The notes below the pieces were generated by a model, which saw only the letters and a list, made by a program, of their open reading frames with translations, did not search any database and was not told the DNA's origin. DNA of 64,000 nucleotides from Streptomyces sp. CA-278952. Its GTDB lineage: Bacteria; Actinomycetota; Actinomycetes; Streptomycetales; Streptomycetaceae. The position numbers were made by a program, and so were the translations under genes. The stretch lies in assembly GCF_028747205.1 (NCBI RefSeq), contig NZ_CP112880.1:806001-870000 (forward strand), written 5' to 3'. The number at the start of each line of letters is the position of its first letter. Within the stretch, counting starts at the first letter, position 1. Shown here piece after piece: positions 51,243 through 60,540 of the stretch.

Positions 51243-51719
51243 TCAGTCGTGGTCGTACACCGTCACCGGTATGCCTGCGGATATCAGGCGTCGCTCGATC
51301 AGCGGCTCGATCCTGGCCCACGTGCCGCCCGCGAGCCCGCAGCCGATCCGGGGCATATGGGCCGAGGCCCCCAGCTCGCCCGCCTTGGCGGCCACCGCGC
51401 CGAGCGCCGCGTCGATCGCCTCGTACCGCACGGGCACCCCCTTGCTGCCGGTGCGCATGCCCCGCTGGCCGACCATGTTGGCCACCCAGAGGTAGGACCC
51501 CACCCGCACGAACTGCGCCGCGCCCAGGGCGAAGTCGTTGCCCGCGCGCTCCCGGTGCCAGCGCCGGTAGGCGGCCTCGGGCTCCGGCCAGCGGCGGGAG
51601 AGGGCCAGGACGAAGCCCTTGCCCCAGCCGCCGAGGTCGTTGCAGACGTGGACGATCAGCTTGACGCCCTTGCCCTGCGGCGCGGTGGCGTCCCCCCGTA
51701 CGTAAGTGATCTCCGACAT
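51243..51719 (-). CDS. Macro-domain protein
   Basis: A 158-residue single macro domain of the ALC1/Poa1p-like type. YVRGDATAP begins the fold, LIVHVCNDLGGWGKGFVLAL forms the ADP-ribose loop, and MPRIGCGLAGGTWARIEPLI is the second loop. Such proteins remove phosphate from ADP-ribose-1''-phosphate or cut ADP-ribose from proteins and nucleic acids. It stands alone next to a MerR regulator on the other strand. No ADP-ribosyltransferase gene is adjacent. Confidence 0.92.
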   Translation of the reverse strand: MSEITYVRGDATAPQGKGVKLIVHVCNDLGGWGKGFVLALSRRWPEPEAAYRRWHRERAGNDFALGAAQFVRVGSYLWVANMVGQRGMRTGSKGVPVRYEAIDAALGAVAAKAGELGASAHMPRIGCGLAGGTWARIEPLIERRLISAGIPVTVYDHD

Positions 51720-51850
51720 ACCCTCACCGTACGGGCCACCACTGACAACGGGCCCGGGGTGGACGGCGGGGCGATGGTGCAGGAGACTTTCACAGTAATG
51801 GTGAGACAGCGGCACTGTCCGACATGAGGGTTCGACGGCGGGGAGCAGAG

Positions 51851-52582
51851 ATGGCGACGGGGACCGACGAGCCGACGCTCACCGTGGACGAGCTGGCGGC
51901 GCGCGCCGGGGTCACCGTGCGCACCGTGCGGTTCTACAGCACCCGGGGCCTGCTGCCGCCCCCGGTCATCGGGGCCCGCCGGGTCGGACACTACGGGCTG
52001 GACCATCTCTCGCGGCTCGCGCTGATCGAGGAGCTCCAGCAGCAGGGCATGACGCTGGCGGCGATCGAGCGCTATCTGGAACAGCTGCCGCCCGACCTGA
52101 GCGCCCACGATCTGGCGATCCACCGGGCGCTGGTCGCGTCCTGGGCGCCGGACCGGGCCGAGGACTTCTCCCGGGCCGAGCTGGAGCGGCGGGCCGGGCG
52201 GGCGCTGTCGGAGGCGGATGTGGAGCGGCTGGCGGCGATGGGGGTGCTGGTCCGGCCGCAGGAGGACGGCGGGGCGTACCGGGTGGATCCGGGGCTGCTG
52301 CGGCTCGGGGTGGAGCTGCTGGACGTGCCGATCGCGCACCAGACGATCCTGGCGGCGCGGACCGTTCTGCTGGAGCACACCCGCTCGGCCGCCCAGGAGA
52401 TGACCCGGCTGTTCCGGGACGAGGTGTGGAGCCCCTACCGGGAGCGTGAGGGCGACCCGGAGCACGTGGCGGCGATGAAGTCACTGTCCGCCGATATGCA
52501 ACCGATCGTGGTGCAGGCGCTGGTGACGGCGTTTCAGCGATCGTTGAAGGAGGAGCTGCGGGCCGCGTTCACCGCCGAGTGA
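51851..52582 (+). CDS. MerR-family regulator
   Basis: A 243-residue regulator. The winged helix is LTVDELAARAGVTVRTVRFYSTRGLLPPP, followed by VGHYGLDHLSRLALIEELQQQGMTLAAIERYLE. The C-terminal part has no cysteine metal-binding loop, so a metal sensor is unlikely; the helical domain may bind an organic ligand. ATG 51851 follows GGGGAGCAG. It is convergent with the acyl-CoA operon, 24 bases between stops. Its target may be the divergent macro-domain gene or itself. Confidence 0.92.
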   Translation: MATGTDEPTLTVDELAARAGVTVRTVRFYSTRGLLPPPVIGARRVGHYGLDHLSRLALIEELQQQGMTLAAIERYLEQLPPDLSAHDLAIHRALVASWAPDRAEDFSRAELERRAGRALSEADVERLAAMGVLVRPQEDGGAYRVDPGLLRLGVELLDVPIAHQTILAARTVLLEHTRSAAQEMTRLFRDEVWSPYREREGDPEHVAAMKSLSADMQPIVVQALVTAFQRSLKEELRAAFTAE

Positions 52583-52606
52583 CGGTGAACGCGGTGCACG
52601 GGCGCC

Positions 52607-54778
52607 TCAGTCGTGGAAGGTCTCGCCCTTCTGCGCCTTCTCCACCAGCAGCGCGGGCGGCAGGAAGCGGTCGCCGTAACGCTCGGCGAGTTCCCGGGCG
52701 CGGGCGATGAAGCCGGTCAGGCCGCCCTCGTACCCGTTGATGTACTGGAGGACGCCGCCGGTCCACGGCGGGAAGCCGATGCCCATGATGGAGCCGATGT
52801 TGGCGTCGGCGACGGAGATGAGGACGTTCTCCTCCAGGCAGCGGACACTGTCCAGGGCCTCGGAGAAGAGCATCCGCTCCTTCATGTCCTCGAAGGGCAC
52901 ATCGGCGTCGGGCTTGGCGAAGTGCTCGCGCAGTCCGGGCCAGAGGCCTGCCCGCCTGCCGGCCTCGTCGTAGTCGTAGAACCCCGCTCCGCCGCTGCGT
53001 CCGGGGCGGCCGAACTCGTCGACCATGCGGTCGATGACTTCGTCGGAGGGGTGGCCGGGCCAGGTGCCCCCGGCCTCCTCCACCGCGCGCTTGGTCTCGT
53101 TGCGGATCTTACGGGGCAGGGTCAGGGTCAGCTCGTCCATCAGGGAGAGCACCTTGGCCGGGTAGCCGGACTGGGCGGCGGCCTGCTCGATGGAGGCGGG
53201 CTCGACGCCCTCGCCGACCATGGCGACGCCCTCGTTGATGAACTGGCCGATGACGCGCGAGGTGAAGAAGCCGCGGGAGTCGTTGACGACGATCGGCGTC
53301 TTCTTGATCCGGCGGACCAGGTCGAAGGCGCGGGCGAGCGCCTCGTCGCCGGTGCGCTCGCCTTTGATGATCTCGACCAGGGGCATCTTGTCGACGGGCG
53401 AGAAGAAGTGCAGTCCGATGAAGTCGACGGGGCGCGAGACGCCTTCGGCGAGGACCGTGATCGGGAGGGTGGAGGTGTTGGAGCAGAGCAGCGCGTCCGG
53501 CTCGATGACGCCCTGGATCTCCTGGAACACCTTGTGCTTGAGCGCGGTGTCCTCGAAGACGGCCTCGATCACCGCGTCGCAGCCCGCGAGGTCGGCCGCG
53601 TCGCCGGTGGGGGTGATCCGGGCCAGCAGTTCGTCGCGCTTCGCCTCGGTCGTACGGCCCCGGGAGAGCGCCTTGGCGAGCAGCTTCTCGCTGTACGCCT
53701 TGCCCTTGGCGGCCGCCTCGGTGGAGACGTCCTTGAGGACGACCTCGATCCCGGCCTTGGCGCAGGAGTAGGCGATGCCCGCGCCCATCATCCCGGCGCC
53801 GAGGACGGCGACCTTGCGGACGGGTCGCTCGGGGATGCCGCCCGGTCGGTTGGCGCCGGAGTTGACGGCCTGGAGGTCGAAGAAGAACGCCTGGATCATG
53901 TTCTTGGAGACCTGGCCGGTGACCAGCTCGGTGAAGTACCGGGCCTCGATGGTCAGGGCGGTGTCGAAGTCGACCTGGGAGCCCTCGACGGCCGCCGCGA
54001 GGATGTTGCGCGGGGCGGGCATCGGCGCGCCCGCGAGCTGCTTCTTCAGGTTGGCAGGGAAGGCGGGCAGGTTGGCGGCGAAGCGCGGGTTGGACGGGGT
54101 GCCGCCGGGGATCTTGTAGCCCTTGACGTCCCAGGGCTGCTGGGACTCGGGGTGGGCGTCGATGAAGGCGCGGGCCTTCTCGGTCATCTCCTCGCGGGTG
54201 GCCGCGACTTCGTGGACGAGGCCGTTCTCCAGGGCGCGCCGCGGCGTGTACTGCGTGCCCTGGAGGAGCACCTTGAGCAGGGCGTCGGCGATGCCCATGA
54301 GGCGTACGGTCCGGGTGACGCCGCCGCCCGCCGGGAGCAGGCCGAGGGTGACCTCGGGCAGGCCGATGCGGGAGCCGGGGGCGTCGAGGGCGACGCGGTG
54401 GTGGCAGGCGAGCGCGATCTCGTAACCGCCCCCGAGGGCCGCCCCGTTGATGGCGGCGACGACGGGCTTGCCGAGGGTCTCGATGCGGCGGAGCGAGGCC
54501 TTGATGGCGTTGCCGGCGTCGAAGGCGTCCTGGGCGTTCTCCGGACCGACCTTGATCATGTCCTTGAGGTCGCCCCCGGCGAAGAAGGTCTTCTTGGCGG
54601 AGGTGTAGATGATGCCGCGGATGGAGTCCTTCTCGGCCTCGGCGCGGTCGGCGACGGCCGCGATGGAGTCCTTGAAGGCCTGGTTCATCGTGTTGGCCGA
54701 CTGGTTCGGGTCGTCGAGGACGAGGGTGACGACGCCGGTCTCGTCCTGCTCCCAGCGGATGGTCGTGCTCTCGGTCAT
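52607..54778 (-). CDS. fadB: FadB-type multifunctional enoyl-CoA hydratase / 3-hydroxyacyl-CoA dehydrogenase
   Basis: A 723-residue fusion for beta-oxidation. The N-terminal crotonase domain has FFAGGDLKDM and GAALGGGYEIALACHHRVA with the catalytic Glu in GLPEVTLGLLP. The NAD domain begins VAVLGAGMMGAGIAYSCAKAG near residue 325 and includes GLHFFSPVDKMPLVEII (catalytic His). The C-terminal helical domain follows (GFFTSRVIGQFINEG). It hydrates enoyl-CoA and oxidises the product to 3-ketoacyl-CoA. It lies 39 bases after the thiolase gene and ends the operon. Confidence 0.95.
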   Translation of the reverse strand: MTESTTIRWEQDETGVVTLVLDDPNQSANTMNQAFKDSIAAVADRAEAEKDSIRGIIYTSAKKTFFAGGDLKDMIKVGPENAQDAFDAGNAIKASLRRIETLGKPVVAAINGAALGGGYEIALACHHRVALDAPGSRIGLPEVTLGLLPAGGGVTRTVRLMGIADALLKVLLQGTQYTPRRALENGLVHEVAATREEMTEKARAFIDAHPESQQPWDVKGYKIPGGTPSNPRFAANLPAFPANLKKQLAGAPMPAPRNILAAAVEGSQVDFDTALTIEARYFTELVTGQVSKNMIQAFFFDLQAVNSGANRPGGIPERPVRKVAVLGAGMMGAGIAYSCAKAGIEVVLKDVSTEAAAKGKAYSEKLLAKALSRGRTTEAKRDELLARITPTGDAADLAGCDAVIEAVFEDTALKHKVFQEIQGVIEPDALLCSNTSTLPITVLAEGVSRPVDFIGLHFFSPVDKMPLVEIIKGERTGDEALARAFDLVRRIKKTPIVVNDSRGFFTSRVIGQFINEGVAMVGEGVEPASIEQAAAQSGYPAKVLSLMDELTLTLPRKIRNETKRAVEEAGGTWPGHPSDEVIDRMVDEFGRPGRSGGAGFYDYDEAGRRAGLWPGLREHFAKPDADVPFEDMKERMLFSEALDSVRCLEENVLISVADANIGSIMGIGFPPWTGGVLQYINGYEGGLTGFIARARELAERYGDRFLPPALLVEKAQKGETFHD

Positions 54779-54817
54779 GTCGGTGTCTTCTCCGTAGGCG
54801 GGTAGGGCCGGGGGCAG

Positions 54818-56032
54818 TCAGATGCGTTCGACGACGGTGGCGACGCCCATGCCGCCGCCGACGCAGAGGGTGACCAGGCCGAACCGCTGGTCGCGGCGCT
54901 CCAGTTCGTCGATGACGGTGCCGAGGATCATCGCGCCGGTCGCGCCGAGCGGGTGGCCCAGCGCGATCGCGCCGCCGTTGACGTTGACCTTGTCCAGGGA
55001 GAGGCCCATGTCCTTGACGAAGCGCAGGACGACTCCGGCGAAGGCTTCGTTGATCTCGACGAGGTCGATGTCGTCGATGGTCAGCCCGGCCTTGGCGAGC
55101 GCCTTGCGGGTGGCGGGGGCGGGGCCGGTGAGCATGATGGTGGGCTCGGAGCCGGAGACTGCGGCGGAGACGATACGGGCGCGCGGGGTCATGCCGTAGC
55201 GCTCGCCGACCTCCTTGGAGCCGATGGCGACGAGCGACGCGCCGTCCACGATGCCGGAGGAGTTGCCCGCGTGGTGGACGTGGTCGATCTTCTCGACCCA
55301 GTGGTACTTCTGGAGGGCCACCGCGTCGAAGCCGCCCATCTCGCCGATACCGGCGAAGGAGGGCTTGAGCGCGGCGAGGGAGTCGGCGGTGGTGCCGGGG
55401 CGCAGGTGTTCGTCGTGGTCGAGGACGAGGAGGCCGTTGCGGTCCTTGACGGGGACGACGGAGCGGGCGAAGCGGCCGTCCTTCCAGGCGGCGGCGGCGC
55501 GTTCCTGGGAGAGCGCGGCGTACTCGTCGACGTCGCGGCGACTGAAGCCCTCGATGGTGGCGATGAGGTCGGCGCCGATGCCCTGCGGGGCGAAGCCGGT
55601 CTCGAAGCTGGTCATCGGGTCCATGGCCCAGGCCCCGCCGTCGGAGCCCATCGGCACCCGGGACATCGACTCGACGCCACCGGCGAGGACGAGGTCCTCC
55701 CAGCCGGAGCGGACCTTGGCGGCGGCCAGGTTGACCGCTTCCAGGCCCGAGGCACAGAAGCGGTTCTCCTGCACCCCGGCGACGGAGTCGGGCAGACCGG
55801 CCGCGATGGCGGCGATACGGGCGATGTCGGAGCCCTGGTCGCCGAGCGGGCTGACCACGCCGAGGACGATGTCGTCGATGGCGGCCGGGTCGAGGTCCGG
55901 GAAGCGGCCCCGGATCTCGTGGATGAGGCCGACGACCAGGTCGATCGGCTTGGTCCCGTGCAGGGCGCCGTTGGCCTTGCCGCGGCCGCGCGGGGTGCGG
56001 ATCGCGTCGTAGACGAATGCTTCGGTACTCAA
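54818..56032 (-). CDS. fadA: Acetyl-CoA acetyltransferase (thiolase)
   Basis: A 404-residue thiolase. The acyl-accepting Cys93 is in [13 protein letters not shown]. The catalytic His is in [13 protein letters not shown], and the second Cys in [14 protein letters not shown]. The start is a TTG at 56032 with AAAGG nine bases upstream. Together with FadB just downstream it forms the usual alpha/beta pair of beta-oxidation, cleaving 3-ketoacyl-CoA to acetyl-CoA. Confidence 0.95.
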   Translation of the reverse strand: MSTEAFVYDAIRTPRGRGKANGALHGTKPIDLVVGLIHEIRGRFPDLDPAAIDDIVLGVVSPLGDQGSDIARIAAIAAGLPDSVAGVQENRFCASGLEAVNLAAAKVRSGWEDLVLAGGVESMSRVPMGSDGGAWAMDPMTSFETGFAPQGIGADLIATIEGFSRRDVDEYAALSQERAAAAWKDGRFARSVVPVKDRNGLLVLDHDEHLRPGTTADSLAALKPSFAGIGEMGGFDAVALQKYHWVEKIDHVHHAGNSSGIVDGASLVAIGSKEVGERYGMTPRARIVSAAVSGSEPTIMLTGPAPATRKALAKAGLTIDDIDLVEINEAFAGVVLRFVKDMGLSLDKVNVNGGAIALGHPLGATGAMILGTVIDELERRDQRFGLVTLCVGGGMGVATVVERI

Positions 56033-56077
56033 GACAGCTGCCTTTCGAGGGGTGGTTGAACGAGGGGCCGCGGGGGG

Positions 56078-57220
56078 TCAGGCAAGCAGCGAGCGGCCGA
56101 TGATCTCCTTCATGATCTCGGTCGTGCCGCCGTAGATGGTCTGGATACGGCCGTCGGTGAACGCCTTGGCGACCTTGTACTCGCTCATGTAGCCGTAACC
56201 ACCGTGGAGTTGCAGGCAGCGGTCGGCGACGCGCTTCTGCAGTTCGGTGGCCCACCACTTGGCCATGGAGGCGTGGACGGCGTCCAGCACACCGTCGGAG
56301 TGGTCGACGATGCACCGGTCGAGGAAGGCCCGGGTGACGGCGCACTCGGTGGCCATCTCGGCGATCTCGAAACGGATGTGCTGGAGCTTGGAGAGCGGGC
56401 GCCCGAAGGCCTCGCGCTCCTTGACGTACCGGGTGGTGATCTCCAACAGGTGTTCGGCGGCGGCGATCCCGGCCACCGCTATGCCCATGCGTTCCTGGGC
56501 CAGGTTGGTCATCAGGTGGATGAACGCGCCGTCGCGTGTCCCGAGGAGGTTCTCCTTGGGGACGCGGACGTCGTCGAAGAACAGTTCGGCGGTGTCCTGG
56601 GACTTCTGGCCGATCTTGTCGAGGTTGCGGCCCCGCTCGAAGCCCTCCGCCCCGCGTTCGACGACGATCAGCGAGAGGCCCTTGGCCCCGCCGTCGGGGG
56701 TGGTCTTCGCGACGACGACGACCAGGTCGGCGAGGATGCCGTTGGAGATGAAGGTCTTGGAGCCGTTGAGCAGCCAGTGGTCGCCCTTGTCCTCGGCGGT
56801 GGTGCGGATGCCCTGGAGGTCGGAGCCCGCGCCGGGCTCGGTCATCGCGATCGCGGTGATGGTCGCGCCGGAGCAGAAGCCGGGGAGCCAGCGCCGCTTC
56901 TGCTCCTCGGTGGCCAGGCCGGTGAGGTAAGGGCCGATGATGTCGTTGTGCAGCCCGATCGCGAGTCCGGGGGCCCCGGCCCGGGTGAACTCCTCGGCGA
57001 GGACGGCGCTGTAGCGGAAGTCGTCGCTGCCGCCGCCCCCGTACTCCTCGGGGACGGCGAGGCCCAGCAGTCCCGCGCGTCCGGCGGCGAGCCAGGCGTC
57101 GCGGGAGACGATGCCGTCCTGCTCCCACTGCTCGTAGTACGGGAGGACCTCCTTGGCCAGGAAGGCCCGGACGGTCTCGCGGAAGGCGTCGTGCTCCTCG
57201 GTGAAGATCTGCCGTTGCAC
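56078..57220 (-). CDS. Acyl-CoA dehydrogenase
   Basis: A 380-residue flavoprotein. AIAMTEPGAGSDLQGIRTTA is the first ACAD signature and QLHGGYGYMSEY...IQTIYGGTTEIMKEIIGRSLL is the second, with the catalytic Glu expected in the GTTE segment. GTG 57220 is preferred because AGGAG precedes it by six bases. It makes the first oxidation of an acyl-CoA in this operon; the chain specificity cannot be told. Confidence 0.94.
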   Translation of the reverse strand: MQRQIFTEEHDAFRETVRAFLAKEVLPYYEQWEQDGIVSRDAWLAAGRAGLLGLAVPEEYGGGGSDDFRYSAVLAEEFTRAGAPGLAIGLHNDIIGPYLTGLATEEQKRRWLPGFCSGATITAIAMTEPGAGSDLQGIRTTAEDKGDHWLLNGSKTFISNGILADLVVVVAKTTPDGGAKGLSLIVVERGAEGFERGRNLDKIGQKSQDTAELFFDDVRVPKENLLGTRDGAFIHLMTNLAQERMGIAVAGIAAAEHLLEITTRYVKEREAFGRPLSKLQHIRFEIAEMATECAVTRAFLDRCIVDHSDGVLDAVHASMAKWWATELQKRVADRCLQLHGGYGYMSEYKVAKAFTDGRIQTIYGGTTEIMKEIIGRSLLA

Positions 57221-57228
57221 GGGGGCTC

Positions 57229-58377
57229 CTAGTAGGTGTCGGGTGAGTCCGCGGGCCGCAGCGCGGGGACGTCCCAGTCGGCGGCGACGGCGGCCGTGTC
57301 GGCGCCGGGCAGGGCGGGCCCGCCGCGAACGGAGACGGGGGTGACCGAGAAGCGCGGGGCGGGGGCGGGCTGGGTGAGGCCGCTGTGCTCGACGAAGGTG
57401 GAGCGGGCGGCAAGGTGCGGGTGGTGCGGTGCTTCGGTGAGCGAGAGCACGGGGGCCACGCAGGCGTCGGTGCCGTCGAAGACCTCCGTCCACTCGGCGC
57501 GCGTGCGGGTCAGGAAGCGCCCGGTGACGGCGGCGCGCAGCTCGTCCCACCGGGCGAGGTCCCACCGGTCGGGGAAGGCGTCCGCGATGCCCAGGAGGCC
57601 GGCGAACTCCGCGTAGAACTTCTCCTCCAGCGGGCCGACCGCCATGTGGCCGCCGTCGGACGTGGCGTAGGTGCCGTAGAACGGGCAGCCGCCGTCGAGG
57701 AGGTTCGTGCCGCGCCGGTCCTGCCAGCTCCCGGCGGCCAGCATGCCGTGGATCATCGTGGCGAGGTGGGCGGCGCCGTCCACGATGGCGGCGTCGACGA
57801 CCTGCCCCTCACCGTGGGCGCGGGCGTGCTGGAGGGCGGCGAGGACGCCGACGACGAGGTAGAGCGAGCCGCCCGCGTAGTCGCCGAGCAGGTTGGCGGG
57901 GGCCACGGGCGGCTCGTCCGGCTTGCCGATCATGGACAGGGTGCCGGTGAGCGCGAGGTAGGCGATGTCGTGTCCGGCGCGCTCGGCGAGCGGCCCGTCC
58001 TGGCCCCAGCCGGTCATCCGGCCGTAGACGAGCTTCGGGTTCCGGGCGAGGCAGGCGTCGGGTCCGACGCCGAGGCGTTCGGCGACGCCGGGGCGGTAGC
58101 CCTCGACCAGAATGTCGGCGCGTTCGACGAGGTCCAGCACGCGGGCCGGCCCCTCGTCGCTCTTGAGGTCCAGGAGGACGGAGCGCTTGTTGCGGTTGGT
58201 GAGGTCGGAGGCGGGGTCGATGCCGAGCCCCGCGCCGCCGGGCCGGTCCACGCGTACGACGTCGGCCCCGAGGTCCGCCAGCAGCATCGCGGCGAACGGC
58301 CCGGGTCCGATGCCCGCCAGCTCGACGACGCGGACACCGGTCAGCGGACCGTGCCCGGGCCTTGGACCTTTGGCCAT
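57229..58377 (-). CDS. CaiB/BaiF CoA-transferase family protein
   Basis: A 382-residue class III CoA transferase, close to the alpha-methylacyl-CoA racemase/formyl-CoA transferase group. Conserved blocks are GVRVVELAGIGPGPFAAMLLADLGADVVRVDRP, NRNKRSVLLDLK, LVEGYRPGVAERLGVG and GRMTGWGQDGPLAERAGHDIAY. HMAVGPLEEKFYAEF points to a racemase-like member. It is the first gene of the four-gene operon and probably prepares branched or unusual acyl-CoA for the downstream dehydrogenase. ATG 58377 is the family start. Confidence 0.93.
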   Translation of the reverse strand: MAKGPRPGHGPLTGVRVVELAGIGPGPFAAMLLADLGADVVRVDRPGGAGLGIDPASDLTNRNKRSVLLDLKSDEGPARVLDLVERADILVEGYRPGVAERLGVGPDACLARNPKLVYGRMTGWGQDGPLAERAGHDIAYLALTGTLSMIGKPDEPPVAPANLLGDYAGGSLYLVVGVLAALQHARAHGEGQVVDAAIVDGAAHLATMIHGMLAAGSWQDRRGTNLLDGGCPFYGTYATSDGGHMAVGPLEEKFYAEFAGLLGIADAFPDRWDLARWDELRAAVTGRFLTRTRAEWTEVFDGTDACVAPVLSLTEAPHHPHLAARSTFVEHSGLTQPAPAPRFSVTPVSVRGGPALPGADTAAVAADWDVPALRPADSPDTY

Positions 58378-58413
58378 CTGTGAGCCCCCAGAGGTATGAC
58401 ACAACCGATGTAA

Positions 58414-58424
58414 CATCAGTGATG
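58414..58424. promoter_or_regulatory. Small palindrome in the divergent promoter of the acyl-CoA operon
   Basis: CATCAGTGATG is an 11-base palindrome, about 37 bases upstream of the CaiB start, in an AT-richer stretch (58396-58430) of a GC-rich window. It may be an operator, but it is short enough to be chance. Confidence 0.3.
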
Positions 58425-58584
58425 CTAAGAACGCGCCCCGCTCCGCACAACCCCTCGGGCCGAGCAAGCGCTTAGTTCTTTCTCTCGATCCTCTCGCATC
58501 CGGCCGCCCGGCCGGGCGCCGCCACGTCGCTCTCCGCTACCCTCTGCCCTGCCACGTCGGCACCGGCTCGCAGTGGAGGTACTC

Positions 58585-59775
58585 GTGAACAGGCAGAACG
58601 ACGCGACACGCCCCTTGGACGTCGTCCTCTTCGGTGCCACCGGCTTCGTGGGGACGCTCACGGCCGAGTATCTGGCGGCCCACGCCCCCGCCGGCCTGCG
58701 CTGGGCGCTGGCCGGCCGCAGCCGGGCCAAGCTGGAGGGGCTGCGGGAACGGCTCACCGCGATCGCACCCGGCTGCGCGGAGCTGCCGCTGCTGGAGACC
58801 GACGCGGACGACGCGGAGGCCCTGGCCGAACTGGCCGCCTCCACCCGGGTGGTGGCCACGACGGTGGGGCCGTACATCCGTCACGGCGAGAAGCTCGTCG
58901 CCGCCTGCGCGGAGGCCGGGACGGACTACGCGGACCTCACCGGCGAGGCGGAGTTCATCGACCGGACGTATCTGGAACACGACGCACGGGCCCGCGAGAC
59001 GGGGGCGCGCATCGTGCACGCCTGCGGCTTCGACTCCGTCCCCCACGACCTGGGGGCCTACTTCACCGTCAGGCAACTGCCGGAGGACGTCCCCCTCACC
59101 GTCGACGGCTTCGTCCGCACCGACGCGGTGTTCTCCGGCGGGACGTTCGCCTCGGCACTGACCGCGATGGGGCGGGGCCCGCAGCTGCTGGCCGCCGCCC
59201 GGGAACGCCGGCTGCACGAGCCGCGCCTGGTGGGCCGACGGGTCCGCACCCCGGCGGGCCCCCCGCACTTCAGCGGCTCCGTCGGCACGTGGGCGCTGCC
59301 GCTGCCGACGGTGGACCCGACGATCGTGGGCCGCTCGGCCCGGTCCCTGGAGCGGTACGGTCCCGACTTCCGCTACCGGCACTTCGCCTCGGTCAAGACC
59401 CTGCCGATGGCCCTCGGGGCCCCGGTGGCGATCGGCGCGCTGGTGGCCGCCGCGCAGGTGGAGGGCGCCCGGGAGTGGCTGATGGGGCGTTACGAGCCGG
59501 GGCAGGGGCCGGACGAGGAGCGCCGCGAGCGGAGCTGGTTCACCATCCGCTTCGTCGGCGAGGGCGGTGGACGGCGCGTCTTCACCGAGGTGTCGGGCGG
59601 CGATCCGGGTTACGGCGAAACGGCGAAGATCCTCGCCGAGTCGGCGGTGTGCCTGGCCCTGGACGAGCTGCCGGAGACCTCCGGGCAGGTGACCACGGCG
59701 GTGGCCATGGGCGACGCGCTCCTGGACCGGCTGACGGCGGCGGGACTGCGGTTCCGGGTAGCGGCGGTGCGGTAG
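58585..59775 (+). CDS. Saccharopine-dehydrogenase-like / trans-acting enoyl reductase family protein
   Basis: A 396-residue NAD(P)-binding protein. The Rossmann motif VVLFGATGFVGTLTAEYLA is at the start. The blocks RVVATTVGPYIRHGEKLVAACAEAGTDYADLTGE and HACGFDSVPHDLGAYF define the family that includes mycobacterial Rv2449c and the trans-acting enoyl reductase Rv2953. GTG 58585 has GGAGG just upstream. It is divergent from the acyl-CoA degradation operon and may act on the same lipid class. The substrate is unknown. Confidence 0.9.
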   Translation: MNRQNDATRPLDVVLFGATGFVGTLTAEYLAAHAPAGLRWALAGRSRAKLEGLRERLTAIAPGCAELPLLETDADDAEALAELAASTRVVATTVGPYIRHGEKLVAACAEAGTDYADLTGEAEFIDRTYLEHDARARETGARIVHACGFDSVPHDLGAYFTVRQLPEDVPLTVDGFVRTDAVFSGGTFASALTAMGRGPQLLAAARERRLHEPRLVGRRVRTPAGPPHFSGSVGTWALPLPTVDPTIVGRSARSLERYGPDFRYRHFASVKTLPMALGAPVAIGALVAAAQVEGAREWLMGRYEPGQGPDEERRERSWFTIRFVGEGGGRRVFTEVSGGDPGYGETAKILAESAVCLALDELPETSGQVTTAVAMGDALLDRLTAAGLRFRVAAVR

Positions 59776-59802
59776 CCGACGCCCGGGGGCGACCGGAGGC
59801 GT

Positions 59803-59946
59803 CTAAAAAATCCAGTCGGCCAGCGTGTAGAGCATCGCGCCCAGCCAGACGAGGCCTGCGGCGCTCCCGAGGAGCATGCCGAGGGCCATACGGCGCTGAG
59901 CGGGGTCGAAGGGCGCGGTGCGGACTGCTGCGCGAGAGGCGTTCAT
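59803..59946 (-). CDS. 47-residue single-pass membrane protein
   Basis: A short frame beginning MNASRAAVRTAPFDPAQRR and ending YTLADWIF, with a hydrophobic helix between (MALGMLLGSAAGLVWLGAML). The composition and codon usage are Streptomyces-like, and it fills the gap between two known genes without overlap. The function is unknown. There is no obvious strong ribosome site. Confidence 0.6.
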   Translation of the reverse strand: MNASRAAVRTAPFDPAQRRMALGMLLGSAAGLVWLGAMLYTLADWIF

Positions 59947-60027
59947 GCGTTCTAGCCTGCCCAGCTGTGCTGATCTACGCCATCCGTACGGGTACTCAGT
60001 TGCAGGACTGTTCCACGCCCGGGACCG

Positions 60028-60465
60028 TCACGCGGCAGGCGGCAGCTGTTCGCGTACCCACGACGGGTCCGGATTGGTGTGCGGCCTCTCCGCCACGAAG
60101 ACGGTCGGCACGGTCTCGTCGCCGCCGTTGGCCGCCCGCACCTCGGCCGCCCCCGCGGGATCACGCCAGATGTCGACCCAGTGCAGCCGGGAGGCGTCGC
60201 GGCCCAGCCGGAGGCGGAGCCGCAGACAGTACGTGCAGCCCGGGCGCCAGTAGACGACCGGGCGGCCGTCGGCCGCGCTGCGCCGCCGGGCCTCGGCGGC
60301 GGGGACCGGCCTCGGGAAGACCAGGGGCGAGGTCATCCCGGCGAGGAGCACGAACAGCACCAGGAGTACGACCGCCAGGACGGGGTCGCCGCCCCGGGCG
60401 AGCCCCGCCGCGACGGCGGCACCGCTGAGCAGCAACAGGACCGGCAGCATCCACACACGCGTCAT
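60028..60465 (-). CDS. Membrane-anchored glutaredoxin/mycoredoxin-like protein
   Basis: A 145-residue protein. Two hydrophobic segments at the N-terminus (WMLPVLLLLSGAAVAAGLA and LAVVLLVLFVLLAGM) anchor a C-terminal thioredoxin-fold domain. The active site is PGCTYCLRLR (CXXC) and the cis-Pro is in ETVPTVFV, as in mycoredoxins and glutaredoxins. It should reduce disulfides or mixed mycothiol disulfides at the membrane. The ATG at 60465 gives a proper membrane anchor. Confidence 0.88.
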   Translation of the reverse strand: MTRVWMLPVLLLLSGAAVAAGLARGGDPVLAVVLLVLFVLLAGMTSPLVFPRPVPAAEARRRSAADGRPVVYWRPGCTYCLRLRLRLGRDASRLHWVDIWRDPAGAAEVRAANGGDETVPTVFVAERPHTNPDPSWVREQLPPAA

Positions 60466-60540
60466 GAGGACGCACGCTATCCCCGCGCGCCCCCCGCCCA
60501 TGGAGGCGGGTCGCCCGCCCGGGGGCCCTGGAGCCCCGCC

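Noticed and set aside
53109..57413. A 1434-codon minus-strand open frame across the thiolase, dehydrogenase and fadB genes
   Set aside because: It is an Arg/Pro/His-rich shadow frame made possible by high GC. The three real genes in other frames have clear motifs and ribosome sites.
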